A DNA stretch of 63,068 nucleotides from JACKBJ01 sp964549495 (lineage in GTDB: Bacteria > Chloroflexota > Anaerolineae > Epilineales > Epilineaceae): NCBI GenBank assembly GCA_964549495.1, contig CAZJWJ010000021.1, positions 1-63,068 on the forward strand, written 5' to 3'. The notes under the pieces were generated by a model, which saw only the letters and a program-made list of their open reading frames with translations, had not been told where the DNA came from and did no database searches. The first letter of the stretch is position 1; each line of letters opens with the position of its first letter. Made by a program: the position numbers and the translations under genes. Below are positions 1 through 7,659 of the stretch, in pieces.

Positions 1-1
1 G

Positions 2-241
2 ACCGAGAAGACCGAGTCGATGGGCTAAGACCACTACGCTGTCGAAGTGGCCCGAGAGGCCAACAAGCAGCAGATCCGCCAGGCCGTAGAGCAGATCTTC
101 GAGGTCAAGGTGACCAAGGTGCGCACGATGGTGGTGCACGGCAAGACCCGCCGCTGGGGGCGTCACATCCGACGGCTGCCGGCCTGGAAGAAGGCGATCG
201 TGAAGCTCCAAGCGGGCGATCACATCGACCTCGCCCAGTAG
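2..241 (+). CDS. rplW: 50S ribosomal protein L23, 5' partial, with internal TAA
   Basis: L23 binds 23S rRNA at the tunnel exit, where trigger factor and SRP dock. The frame from base 2 reads TEKTESMG, a TAA stop at 26-28, then DHYAVEVAREANKQQ and a normal L23 C-terminal half (VTKVRTMVVHGKTRRWGRH). Residues on both sides of the stop match the family (the SEK and YxxxV segments), so the stop lies inside the gene. The first residues are cut off by the window edge. A GTG at 47 would give only a 64-residue protein lacking the first beta strand. L2 follows 25 bases downstream, as in a normal S10 operon. The stop may be a sequence error or a real nonsense mutation. Confidence 0.8.
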
Positions 242-266
242 CTCGGGCGGACAAGGGAGAAGCATC

Positions 267-1106
267 ATGGCAGTCAAGGTATACCGACCGACCTCGCCCG
301 GCCGCCGCGGCATGAGCGGTTACGGCTTCGAGGAGATCACGCGCGCCAGGCCCGAGCGCTCCTTGCTCGAGCCGCTCAAGAAGAGCGGTGGCCGCAGCCG
401 CGGGCGCATCTCGGTGCGACACCGGGGTGGCGGACACAAGCGACGCTACCGTCGCATCGACTTCCGGCGCGACAAGCTGGACGTGCCCGGCCGTGTGGAC
501 GCCATCGAATACGATCCGAATCGCTCGGCCCGCATCGCCCTGGTCGTCTACGCCGACGGCGAGAAACGCTACATCCTGGCTCCCTTGGGCCTGCGGGTCG
601 GCGACACGGTCCAGAGCGGACAGTCGGCCGAAGTGAGGCCGGGCAACGCCATGGCCATCCGCGACATCCCCTTGGGCACGATGATGCACAACATCGAACT
701 CTACGCGGGTCGTGGGGGTCAGCTGGTGCGGGCGGCCGGCACGGCGGCCCAGCTGCTGGCCAAGGAAGGCGCCTATGCGCATCTTCGCCTGCCCTCCGGC
801 GAGGTGCGCCTGGTGCGCGCAGAGAACATGGCCACCATCGGCCAGGTCGGCAATCTGGACCATGGCAACGTCAAGCTGGGCAAAGCCGGACGCAAGCGCT
901 GGTTGGGCAAGCGCCCGACGGTGCGCGGTTCGGCCATGGATCCGGCCAGCCACCCGCACGGTGGTGGTGAGGGCAAGGCGCCCATCGGCCTCAAGGGACC
1001 CAAGACGCCCTGGGGCAAGCCGGCTTTGGGTAAGAAGACGCGCACGAACAAGTCCACCGAAAAGTACATCGTCCGCCGCCGGTCGGCGCGACGCAGCAGG
1101 AGGTAG
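267..1106 (+). CDS. rplB: 50S ribosomal protein L2
   Basis: L2 is a primary 23S rRNA-binding protein needed for subunit association and the peptidyl-transferase centre. The 279-residue length is normal. The N-terminus (MAVKVYRPTSPGRRG) and the C-terminal block with HPHGGGEGKAPIG, which contains the conserved histidine, are both intact. The tail ends in the usual basic RRRSARRSRR. An AAGGGAGAAG ribosome-binding site precedes ATG 267. It lies between rplW and rpsS in the standard S10 operon order, with 5 bases to the next gene. Confidence 0.98.
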   Translation: MAVKVYRPTSPGRRGMSGYGFEEITRARPERSLLEPLKKSGGRSRGRISVRHRGGGHKRRYRRIDFRRDKLDVPGRVDAIEYDPNRSARIALVVYADGEKRYILAPLGLRVGDTVQSGQSAEVRPGNAMAIRDIPLGTMMHNIELYAGRGGQLVRAAGTAAQLLAKEGAYAHLRLPSGEVRLVRAENMATIGQVGNLDHGNVKLGKAGRKRWLGKRPTVRGSAMDPASHPHGGGEGKAPIGLKGPKTPWGKPALGKKTRTNKSTEKYIVRRRSARRSRR

Positions 1107-1111
1107 TTCCG

Positions 1112-1396
1112 ATGGCACGATCGCTCAAGAAGGGCCCATTTTGCGAGGCCAAGCTGCTGCAACGCATCGAGGCGATGAACGCCGCTGGCGAGAAGCGCGT
1201 GGTCAAGACCTGGTCGCGGGCGAGCACGGTCTTTCCCCAGATGGTCGGTCATACCATCGCGGTGCATAACGGTCGGCATCACGTGCCGGTCTACGTCTCC
1301 GAGAACATGGTCGGGCACAAGCTGGGCGAGTTCGCGCCGACCCGCACCTTTCGCGGGCATCAGCACCGGGAGAAGGGCGCCCGGGTCCGTCGCTAG
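1112..1396 (+). CDS. rpsS: 30S ribosomal protein S19
   Basis: S19 forms a complex with S13 in the head of the small subunit. At 94 residues it is a standard length. It opens with MARSLKKGPFCEAKLL and has the HNGRHHVPVYV and HKLGEFAPTRTFRGH segments typical of the family. The start follows the rplB stop by 5 bases, with GCAGGAGG overlapping the rplB end as ribosome-binding site, so the two genes are probably translationally coupled. Confidence 0.97.
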   Translation: MARSLKKGPFCEAKLLQRIEAMNAAGEKRVVKTWSRASTVFPQMVGHTIAVHNGRHHVPVYVSENMVGHKLGEFAPTRTFRGHQHREKGARVRR

Positions 1397-1425
1397 GCCC
1401 GCGGTGCCGAGAGGGAGAGATTGAG

Positions 1426-1839
1426 ATGAGCTTTTCGATACGGGCGCATGCGCGCAACGTGCCGATGTCGGCCCAGAAGGTGCGGCTGGTCATGGACCTG
1501 GTCCGCGGCAAGCCGGTCGAGGAGGCGCTGGCCATTCTGCGCTTCACGCCGAACGCGGCGGCCAAGCCGACGCGCAAGATGATCCAGAGCGCCGCGGCCA
1601 ACGCCGAGGAGAACTACGGCCTGGTGGTCGACGAACTCTTCGTGGCCGAGATCATGGCCGGTGAGGGGCCGCGGCGCAAGAAGGGCCGCTTCGGGGCCCG
1701 CGGCCGATTCAAGCCCGAGGTCTCGCGCTCCTGCCACATGTCCGTGGCCCTGCAAGAGATCGACCCGGTACCCTTTGACGTCGACACGGACGTCGTCGTC
1801 GAGGCGGCCGAGACAGACGAAGCGCCGGCGGAAGCCTAG
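1426..1839 (+). CDS. rplV: 50S ribosomal protein L22
   Basis: L22 lines the exit tunnel with L4 and contacts all domains of 23S rRNA. The core (RNVPMSAQKVRLVMDLVRGK, then ILRFTPNAAAKP) is canonical, and the long hairpin region with RRKKGRFGARGR is present. The 137-residue protein is about 25 residues longer than E. coli L22. The extra part is an acidic C-terminal tail (DVDTDVVVEAAETDEAPAEA), one of several acidic tails in this window. GAGAGGGAGAG precedes ATG 1426. Confidence 0.97.
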   Translation: MSFSIRAHARNVPMSAQKVRLVMDLVRGKPVEEALAILRFTPNAAAKPTRKMIQSAAANAEENYGLVVDELFVAEIMAGEGPRRKKGRFGARGRFKPEVSRSCHMSVALQEIDPVPFDVDTDVVVEAAETDEAPAEA

Positions 1840-1859
1840 GCGGGAGGAAGAGAAAGAGT

Positions 1860-2531
1860 ATGGGACGCAAGGTACACCCTTATGGCTTTCGGCTGGGCAT
1901 CATCAAGCCCTGGCGCGCGCGCTGGTATGCCGAAGGCGACGAGTACGGCGAGCTCTTGACCGAGGACCTGGAGGTTCGTCAGCTGGTCCAGGACGAGGTC
2001 GGGCACGCCGGCATCAGCGAGATCGACATCGAGCGCTTTCCGCGACAGGTGAACGTGACGATCCACACCGCCAAGCCGGGGATCATCATCGGGCGCAAGG
2101 GATCCAGCGTCAATGCGCTACGCGACAAGCTGCGCAAGGCCACCGGCAAGTCGGCCAAGGTCGACGTGGTCGAGATCCCGCGACCGGAGGCCAACGCGGC
2201 CATCATCGCCCAGTCGATCGCCAGCCAGCTCGAGCGCCGCATCAGCCACAAGCGGGCCATGAAGCAAGCGGCCTTCAAGGCCATGCGCGCCGGTGCCAAG
2301 GGTGTCAAGATCGCGGTGGGCGGACGGCTCTCAGGTGCCGACATGGCGCGCCGCGACAAGGTGCTGATGGGCCGTGTGCCCCGCCAGACCTTGCGTGCCG
2401 ACATCGATTACGCCACCGCCCAAGCGGTGACGACCTACAGCGCGATCGGCGTGAAGGTCTGGGTCTACCACGGCGAGATCCTGCCCGGTGAGGAAGCTCT
2501 GGGCGCCAAGGAATCCGACTTCTCGAGCTGA
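1860..2531 (+). CDS. rpsC: 30S ribosomal protein S3
   Basis: S3 sits at the mRNA entry site and has helicase activity with S4. The 223-residue protein opens with MGRKVHPYGFRLGI. It has a type II KH domain with the GxxG loop as IIIGRKGSSV, and the C-terminal domain segment GVKIAVGGRLSGADMAR. GGGAGGAAGAG gives a strong ribosome-binding site. A 43-base gap separates it from rplP. Confidence 0.98.
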   Translation: MGRKVHPYGFRLGIIKPWRARWYAEGDEYGELLTEDLEVRQLVQDEVGHAGISEIDIERFPRQVNVTIHTAKPGIIIGRKGSSVNALRDKLRKATGKSAKVDVVEIPRPEANAAIIAQSIASQLERRISHKRAMKQAAFKAMRAGAKGVKIAVGGRLSGADMARRDKVLMGRVPRQTLRADIDYATAQAVTTYSAIGVKVWVYHGEILPGEEALGAKESDFSS

Positions 2532-2574
2532 GCCTCCGGGGCAAGGCCCTCACGAGGAAACGAGGACGAATCCC

Positions 2575-3009
2575 ATGTTGATGCCAAAGCGAACCAAGCA
2601 CCGCAAGCAGTTCCGCGGTCGAATGAAGGGCCAGGCCACGCGCGGCAACAAGGTCGAGTCGGGTCAGTACGGCCTGCAAGCGCTCGAGCCGGCCTGGATC
2701 ACCAGCCGCCAGATCGAGGCCGGCCGGCGGGCCATCGTCCGCTTCGTCCGGCGCGGCGGCAAGATCACCATCCGCATCTTCCCCGACAAGCCTGTGACCA
2801 AGCGTGCCGCCGAGACCCGCATGGGTTCCGGTAAGGGCTCGGTCGAGTTCTGGGTGGCGGTGGTCAAGCCGGGTAGCATGATCTATGAGATCGGTGGCGT
2901 GACCGAAGAGCAGGCCCGCGAGGCCTTCCGCTTGGCCGGCCACAAGCTGCCGATCAAGACCCAGTTCGTCAGCCGCGAACAGTTCACCATCGGGGGAGGT
3001 GAGTCCTGA
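2575..3009 (+). CDS. rplP: 50S ribosomal protein L16
   Basis: L16 organises the A-site region of the large subunit. I chose ATG 2575 because the protein then begins MLMPKRTKHRKQFRGRMKG, matching the family start, and GAGGA at 2562-2566 is well spaced. An upstream in-frame extension has no family match. The 144-residue length is standard. Its TGA overlaps the rpmC ATG (TGATG), so the two are translationally coupled. Confidence 0.97.
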   Translation: MLMPKRTKHRKQFRGRMKGQATRGNKVESGQYGLQALEPAWITSRQIEAGRRAIVRFVRRGGKITIRIFPDKPVTKRAAETRMGSGKGSVEFWVAVVKPGSMIYEIGGVTEEQAREAFRLAGHKLPIKTQFVSREQFTIGGGES

Positions 3010-3230
3010 TGCATCCCGACGACATCCGCGCGCTGGACGCATCCGAGATCGAGGACGCGATCGAGAACGCGCGCAAGGAGCTGTTCAACCTGCGCTTCAA
3101 GAAGGCCAGCGGTCAACTGGCCGATACCAGCCGGGTGCGCATCGCGCGCCGCGACCTGGCCCGATTGAACACCATCCGGCGAGAGCGCGAGATCCTGGCG
3201 GCCTGGCAGGCCGCCCAGGCGGAGGAATAG
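3009..3230 (+). CDS. rpmC: 50S ribosomal protein L29
   Basis: L29 is a small two-helix protein near the tunnel exit next to L23. The 73-residue sequence has the family pattern: ALDASEIEDAIENARKEL, then LFNLRFKKASGQL, then RRDLARLNTIRRERE. The ATG overlaps the rplP stop by one base. rpsQ follows after 3 bases. Confidence 0.96.
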   Translation: MHPDDIRALDASEIEDAIENARKELFNLRFKKASGQLADTSRVRIARRDLARLNTIRREREILAAWQAAQAEE

Positions 3231-3233
3231 ACC

Positions 3234-3482
3234 ATGTCCCGTCGCACGCTCAAGGGCACCGTGCTCTCCAACAAGATGGACAAGACGGCCGTGGTACAAG
3301 TCGAGCGGGTCAAGGCGCACCCCCTGTACCGCAAGGTCCTGCGCCGACGCAAGCGCTACATGGCGCACGACGAGACCAACGAGGCGCGCCCCGGCGACCG
3401 CGTCGTCATCGAAGAATGCCGCCCGATGAGCCGCCACAAGCGCTGGCGCATCGTCGAGTGGATTCGCCGCGGGGAGGAATGA
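3234..3482 (+). CDS. rpsQ: 30S ribosomal protein S17
   Basis: S17 is an OB-fold primary binder of 16S rRNA. The 82 residues include LKGTVLSNKMDKTAVVQVER near the start, then the family HPLYRKVLRRRKRYMAHDE and the GDRVVIEECRPMS block. GGCGGAGGAATAG lies just before ATG 3234. The next gene starts 2 bases after the stop. Confidence 0.97.
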   Translation: MSRRTLKGTVLSNKMDKTAVVQVERVKAHPLYRKVLRRRKRYMAHDETNEARPGDRVVIEECRPMSRHKRWRIVEWIRRGEE

Positions 3483-3483
3483 G

Positions 3484-3852
3484 ATGATTCAGATGCAGAG
3501 CCGGTTGCGCGCCGCGGACAACAGCGGCGCCAAGGAGTTGATGTGCATCAAGGTGCTCGGTGGCTCCAAGCGGCGCTATGCCGGGGTCGGGGACGTGATC
3601 GTCTGCAGCGTCAAGCAGGCATCGCCCCACGGCACGGTCAAGAAGGGTGAGGTCGTTCAGGCCGTCATCGTCCGCACGCGCAAGGAGCGCGGCCGGCCCG
3701 ATGGCAGCTACATCCGTTTCGACGAGAATGCGGCGGTCGTCATCGACAAGGATGGCAATCCGCGCGGTACCCGTATCTTCGGGCCGGTGGCGCGCGAGCT
3801 TCGTGAACAGCGTTTCATGAAGATCGTCAGCCTGTCGCCGGAAGTGCTCTAG
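3484..3852 (+). CDS. rplN: 50S ribosomal protein L14
   Basis: L14 forms an intersubunit bridge and is the docking surface for RsfS. It has exactly the canonical 122 residues, with MIQMQSRLRAADNSGAKELM at the N-terminus and the GTRIFGPVARELR motif near the end. GGGGAGGAATGAG overlaps the end of rpsQ as the ribosome-binding site. Confidence 0.98.
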   Translation: MIQMQSRLRAADNSGAKELMCIKVLGGSKRRYAGVGDVIVCSVKQASPHGTVKKGEVVQAVIVRTRKERGRPDGSYIRFDENAAVVIDKDGNPRGTRIFGPVARELREQRFMKIVSLSPEVL

Positions 3853-3863
3853 GAGGCCGATCG

Positions 3864-4181
3864 ATGCAACGCGTTCAGAAGGGAGACACCGTCGAGGTGC
3901 TCAGCGGAGACGACAAGGGCATGCGCGGAGAGGTCAATCGGGTCTTGCCGCGCGAGAACCGCGTGGTTGTCCACGGCGTGAACCTGGTCAAGAAGCACCA
4001 GGGGCGGGCCTCCGGCGTCCGCACCCAGACCGGCATCATCGAGTTCGAGGCGCCGATGCATCTGTCCAACGTCGCCCCGGTCTGCCCGAGCTGCGGTGAG
4101 TGGACCCGGGTCGGGCAGCGCATCGCCGGTGACGGTCAGAAGCTGCGCGTCTGCAAGCGCTGCGGCGCCGACCTCGACTGA
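3864..4181 (+). CDS. rplX: 50S ribosomal protein L24 with zinc-ribbon cysteines
   Basis: L24 initiates 50S assembly. The KOW motif is at the N-terminus (QKGDTVEVLSGDDKGMRGEV), followed by the NRVVVHGVNLVKKH block. The C-terminal part has two CxxC pairs (CPSC and CKRC), the zinc-binding form seen in many bacteria but not in E. coli. The 105-residue length is normal. It has a GAGG site 10 bases before ATG 3864. Confidence 0.97.
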   Translation: MQRVQKGDTVEVLSGDDKGMRGEVNRVLPRENRVVVHGVNLVKKHQGRASGVRTQTGIIEFEAPMHLSNVAPVCPSCGEWTRVGQRIAGDGQKLRVCKRCGADLD

Positions 4182-4208
4182 GCCGGACTGGCTTCTTAGG
4201 AGACGACA

Positions 4209-4763
4209 ATGGCGACGATCTACAAAGGACTCAAGGCACGCTACCAAGACGAGATCGTGCCGGCCCTGCTGGAGGACTTCGGATACGAGTCCAGCATGCA
4301 GGTTCCCCGGCTCGTGAAGGTGGTGCTGAACATCGGCTTGGGAGAGGCGCTGGAAAACGCCAAGGCGCTGGATGCCGCGGCCGAGGATCTGGCCACGATC
4401 TCAGGCCAGAAGCCGGTCATCACCCGCGCCCGCAAGAGCATCGCCACCTTCAAGCTGCGCGAGGGCAACGCCATCGGCACCAAGGTGACGTTGCGGGGCG
4501 ATCGGATGTACGCCTTCCTCGACCGGCTCATTCACGTGGCCTTGCCCCGGACGCGCGACTTCCGCGGCATCAGCCCCAACGCCTTCGACGGCCGAGGCAA
4601 CTACACCCTCGGCATCCGGGAGCAGCTGATCTTCCCGGAGATCGACTATGACAAGATCGACCGGGTCCGCGGGCTCGAGGCCACCATCGTGACCACGGCC
4701 GAGACCGACGAGGAGGCCCGCCGGCTGCTGACGCTGATGGGCATGCCCTTCAAGCGAAGCTAG
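4209..4763 (+). CDS. rplE: 50S ribosomal protein L5
   Basis: L5 binds 5S rRNA and contacts the P-site tRNA and S13. The 184 residues include VPRLVKVVLNIGLGEA, KPVITRARKSIATFKLREG, the FRGISPNAFDGRGNYTLGI block and the C-terminal MGMPFKRS. TTAGGAGACG precedes ATG 4209. The order rplX-rplE-rpsZ is the standard spc operon order. Confidence 0.98.
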   Translation: MATIYKGLKARYQDEIVPALLEDFGYESSMQVPRLVKVVLNIGLGEALENAKALDAAAEDLATISGQKPVITRARKSIATFKLREGNAIGTKVTLRGDRMYAFLDRLIHVALPRTRDFRGISPNAFDGRGNYTLGIREQLIFPEIDYDKIDRVRGLEATIVTTAETDEEARRLLTLMGMPFKRS

Positions 4764-4777
4764 GAGACTTTTGCCCG

Positions 4778-4960
4778 ATGGCCAAGACCAGCATGATCTA
4801 TCGAGAGCAGCGCCGCAAGTACCCGACTCGGGTGCGCAACCGCTGCACCAGGTGCGGACGACCCCGCGGCTACATGCGGAAGTTCCGTCTTTGCCGGATC
4901 TGTTTCCGAGAGCTAGCGCTCGAGGGCAAGATTCCCGGCGTGGTCAAGTCGAGCTGGTAG
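4778..4960 (+). CDS. rpsZ: 30S ribosomal protein S14, zinc-binding type Z
   Basis: S14 assembles into the head of the small subunit. At 60 residues, with CTRC and CRIC cysteine pairs, this is the short zinc-binding form rather than the 100-residue form without zinc. It begins MAKTSMIYREQRRKYP and ends with the family-typical IPGVVKSSW. TAGGAGAC lies before ATG 4778. Confidence 0.97.
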   Translation: MAKTSMIYREQRRKYPTRVRNRCTRCGRPRGYMRKFRLCRICFRELALEGKIPGVVKSSW

Positions 4961-4987
4961 CGAGAGCTGCAGACGGAGCGAAAACAA

Positions 4988-5386
4988 ATGAGTATGTCAG
5001 ATCCCATCGCGGATATGCTAACCCGCATCCGCAACGCCACCCATCGGCGGCACAGCCACGTGGTGATCCCGGCATCCAAGATGAAGCGCAACATCGCCGA
5101 CATCCTGGAGCGTGAAGGCTACATCGAGGGCTACGAGCTGCTCGGTGAAGGACCGCGCGAGGGCATCCGCATCAAGCTGAAGTACGCCGAGGATCGAGAG
5201 TCGGTCATCAGTCACATCGAACGCGTGAGCAAGCCCGGGCGCCGCGTCTACGCGCAATGCCGTGACATCCCCTGGGTTCTGTCGGGCATGGGCATCGCGA
5301 TCCTGACCACGCCCAAGGGCATCATGACGGGGCAGGACGCCCGCCGGGCCAACGTGGGCGGCGAAGTGCTCTGCTACGTCTGGTAA
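4988..5386 (+). CDS. rpsH: 30S ribosomal protein S8
   Basis: S8 is a primary 16S rRNA binder, and in some bacteria it represses the spc operon. The 132-residue sequence starts MSMSDPIADMLTRIRNA and has VVIPASKMKRNIADIL and the C-terminal GIAILTTPKGIMT and GGEVLCYVW. The stop is TAA, which shows that TAA is a normal stop here. Confidence 0.98.
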   Translation: MSMSDPIADMLTRIRNATHRRHSHVVIPASKMKRNIADILEREGYIEGYELLGEGPREGIRIKLKYAEDRESVISHIERVSKPGRRVYAQCRDIPWVLSGMGIAILTTPKGIMTGQDARRANVGGEVLCYVW

Positions 5387-5402
5387 TCAAGGAACATCTC
5401 TC

Positions 5403-5951
5403 ATGTCGCGAATCGGAAAGATGCCCATTACCATCCCGGACGGGGTGGATGTGAAGATCGAGGGCCAGCAGGTGACCATCAAGGGATCCAAGGGGCAGCT
5501 GCAACGCAGTTTCCACGAGGATATGGACATCGCCTTCGACGGCGGTGATCTGGTGGTGCGCCGGCCCGGAGACGAGCAGCGGCACCGCGCCCTTCACGGG
5601 CTGACGCGGGCGCTCTTGGCCAACATGATCCTCGGGGTGACCGAGGGCTTCGAGAAGACCATGCTCATCGAGGGCACCGGCTACCGAGCCGAGCTCGAAG
5701 GTCAGCGTCTGGTGCTCAACGTCGGCTATTCGCATCCCGTCCACTTCGATCCGCCGGGCGCGATCCAGTTCGCGGTCGAGGATCGGGGAAAGAAGCTGAC
5801 CGTCAGCGGCATCGACAAGGAGCTGGTCGGACAGGTGGCGGTGAACATTCGCAGCGTGCGACCGCCGGAGCCCTACAAGGGCAAGGGCATCCGCTACGCC
5901 GACGAGCACGTGCGCCGTAAGGCCGGTAAGGCCGGAAAGGTAGGGTCATGA
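5403..5951 (+). CDS. rplF: 50S ribosomal protein L6
   Basis: L6 lies at the sarcin-ricin loop and GTPase region. The 182 residues show the two-repeat L6 fold: MSRIGKMPITIPDGV at the start, VTEGFEKTMLIEGTGYRAEL in the middle, and the second-domain signature PEPYKGKGIRYADEHVRRKA. It is followed after 1 base by rplR (TGAGATG), implying coupling. Confidence 0.98.
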   Translation: MSRIGKMPITIPDGVDVKIEGQQVTIKGSKGQLQRSFHEDMDIAFDGGDLVVRRPGDEQRHRALHGLTRALLANMILGVTEGFEKTMLIEGTGYRAELEGQRLVLNVGYSHPVHFDPPGAIQFAVEDRGKKLTVSGIDKELVGQVAVNIRSVRPPEPYKGKGIRYADEHVRRKAGKAGKVGS

Positions 5952-5952
5952 G

Positions 5953-6327
5953 ATGGCACTGAAGACTTCGGCCAAGCGCCGACAGGGGCGCTTGCGCCGT
6001 CATGCACGGGTCCGCCGTCACCTCTCGGGCACTCCCGAGCGGCCGCGGCTGGCGGTCTTTCGCAGCAACCGTGGGATCTACGCCCAGGTCATCGACGACG
6101 AGGCCGGCCATACCTTGGCCAGCGCCTCGACCGAGGATCGCGTCTTGGCCGGCGATCTGGACGGCAAGGCCAAGAAGGGCCAAGCAGCCATCGTGGGCAA
6201 GGCGGTCGCCGAGCGCGCCCGGGAGGCTGGCATCGAGTCCGTGGTCTTCGACCGCGGTGGCTACCGATATCATGGTCGGGTCAAGGCGCTGGCCGAAGCG
6301 GCGCGCGAAGCCGGCCTGAAGTTCTAG
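5953..6327 (+). CDS. rplR: 50S ribosomal protein L18
   Basis: L18 binds 5S rRNA together with L5. The 124-residue sequence has the usual basic N-terminus (KRRQGRLRRHARVRRHLSGT), RPRLAVFRSNRGIYAQVIDD and the C-terminal VVFDRGGYRYHGRVKALAEA. GGAAAGGTAGGG at the end of rplF provides the ribosome-binding site. Confidence 0.98.
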   Translation: MALKTSAKRRQGRLRRHARVRRHLSGTPERPRLAVFRSNRGIYAQVIDDEAGHTLASASTEDRVLAGDLDGKAKKGQAAIVGKAVAERAREAGIESVVFDRGGYRYHGRVKALAEAAREAGLKF

Positions 6328-6337
6328 GAGTGGGTCA

Positions 6338-6889
6338 ATGAGCGACAATCGCCGTGGGAACCGGCGGGATCGCCGGCGGAACCGAAACGAGCCCGAGCTC
6401 GACGAGCGCGTGATCGACATCAACCGCACCTCCAAGGTGCTCAAGGAAGGTCGTCGTTTCAACTTCCGCGTGCTCGTGGTGGTCGGGGACAACAAGGGCA
6501 AGGTCGGCGTCGCCATCGGCAAGGCCAACGAGGTGCCGGATGCCATCCGCAAGGGCATCGAGCGCGCCAAGCGCGAGATGATCCAGGTGCCGATCGTGGA
6601 CAACACGATCCCGCACGAGGTCACCTTGCGACATGTTGCGACCAAGCTGATGCTGCGTCCGGCGGCGCCCGGTACGGGCGTCATCGCGGGCACAGGCGCG
6701 CGCGACGTGCTCGAGGCAGCCGGCGTGCGCGACATCCTGACCAAGCGGCATGGCTCCAACAACATCCTGAACGTGACGATGGGCACCTTCAAGGCCCTCC
6801 AGGCGCTGAAGGATCCCGCCGAGGAAGCCCGTCGTCGCGGCAAGGCCATCGAGGACGTCATGCCCTTCTGGAGCCGCAGTCATGGCTAG
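6338..6889 (+). CDS. rpsE: 30S ribosomal protein S5
   Basis: S5 works with S3 and S4 at the mRNA entry channel and in decoding fidelity. It is 183 residues with a basic leader (NRRGNRRDRRRNRNEPELDE). The double-stranded RNA-binding part is FNFRVLVVVGDNKGKVGVAIG and the C-terminal S5 domain includes RPAAPGTGVIAGTGARDVLE. The end overlaps rpmD by 8 bases. Confidence 0.98.
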   Translation: MSDNRRGNRRDRRRNRNEPELDERVIDINRTSKVLKEGRRFNFRVLVVVGDNKGKVGVAIGKANEVPDAIRKGIERAKREMIQVPIVDNTIPHEVTLRHVATKLMLRPAAPGTGVIAGTGARDVLEAAGVRDILTKRHGSNNILNVTMGTFKALQALKDPAEEARRRGKAIEDVMPFWSRSHG

Positions 6890-7118
6890 TCAGAGCCTGA
6901 TCAAGATCACCTACACCAAGAGCGCCATCGGCTACTCCCAGCGCCAGAAGGACACCGTTCGCTCGCTGGGTCTGCGCCGCATCGGCGACGAGGCCATCCA
7001 CTCGGACCACCCGGCCATCCGGGGCATGATCCGACGGGTGGATCACCTGGTCTCCTTCGAGGTGCTGCCGGAGGCCACGGTCGTCGCGGCCGGCGACGGG
7101 ACGGAGACATCGTCATGA
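6882..7118 (+). CDS. rpmD: 50S ribosomal protein L30
   Basis: L30 is a small ferredoxin-fold protein of the large subunit. The core LIKITYTKSAIGYSQRQKDT and TVRSLGLRRIGDEAIHSD is clear. At 78 residues it is slightly longer than the common 60, with a short tail. The ATG lies inside the end of rpsE, and its stop overlaps the rplO start (ATGA), so S5, L30 and L15 form a coupled chain. Confidence 0.96.
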   Translation: MASQSLIKITYTKSAIGYSQRQKDTVRSLGLRRIGDEAIHSDHPAIRGMIRRVDHLVSFEVLPEATVVAAGDGTETSS

Positions 7119-7606
7119 AACTGCACGATCTGAGACCCGACCCCGGGTCGACCAAGCGGCGCCGGCGCGTGGCGCGCGGCAATGCGGGTAAGGCAGGCAC
7201 TTACGCCGGTCGTGGCCGCAAGGGCCAGAACTCGCGTTCCGGCGGGGGCAAGGGCCCCTACTTCGAGGGCGGTCAGCTGCCCTTCGTCCGGCGCCTGCCC
7301 TTCAAGCGTGGCTTCAAGAACATCTTCCGGGTCGAGTACACCGCGGTGAACCTCGACCGACTCGATGAGCGCTTCGAGGCCGGAGCCGAGATCACCCCGG
7401 AGAGCCTGGTCGAAGCGGGCATCCTCTCGTCGGTGACCGAACCCTACAAGATCCTGGCCGGCGGTGAGCTCGGCAAGGGATTGACGGTGCACGCGCCTCG
7501 CTTCAGCGCGGCCGCGCGCCAGGCCATCGAGGCGGCGGGCGGGAGCTGTATGGAGCTGCCGGATGACCACCGCAAGCCCGGCATGCGCCGCGGCAAGCGC
7601 TACTAG
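7115..7606 (+). CDS. rplO: 50S ribosomal protein L15
   Basis: L15 is a late-assembly large-subunit protein. The 163-residue sequence has MKLHDLRPDPGSTKRRRRV, the glycine-rich KAGTYAGRGRKGQNSRSGGG region and the GGQLPFVRRLPFKRGFKN block. The C-terminal domain is complete (LTVHAPRFSAAARQAIEAAG). secY follows after 53 bases, the usual arrangement. Confidence 0.97.
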   Translation: MKLHDLRPDPGSTKRRRRVARGNAGKAGTYAGRGRKGQNSRSGGGKGPYFEGGQLPFVRRLPFKRGFKNIFRVEYTAVNLDRLDERFEAGAEITPESLVEAGILSSVTEPYKILAGGELGKGLTVHAPRFSAAARQAIEAAGGSCMELPDDHRKPGMRRGKRY

Positions 7607-7659
7607 ACGCCAGCTCGCTTCCCGCCCCATCCCGCGGAACCCCGACTGAGGAACGCATC

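Noticed and set aside
2..241. TAA reassigned to an amino acid
   Set aside because: rpsH, rpsM and rpoC end in TAA at the correct protein ends, so TAA is a stop here.
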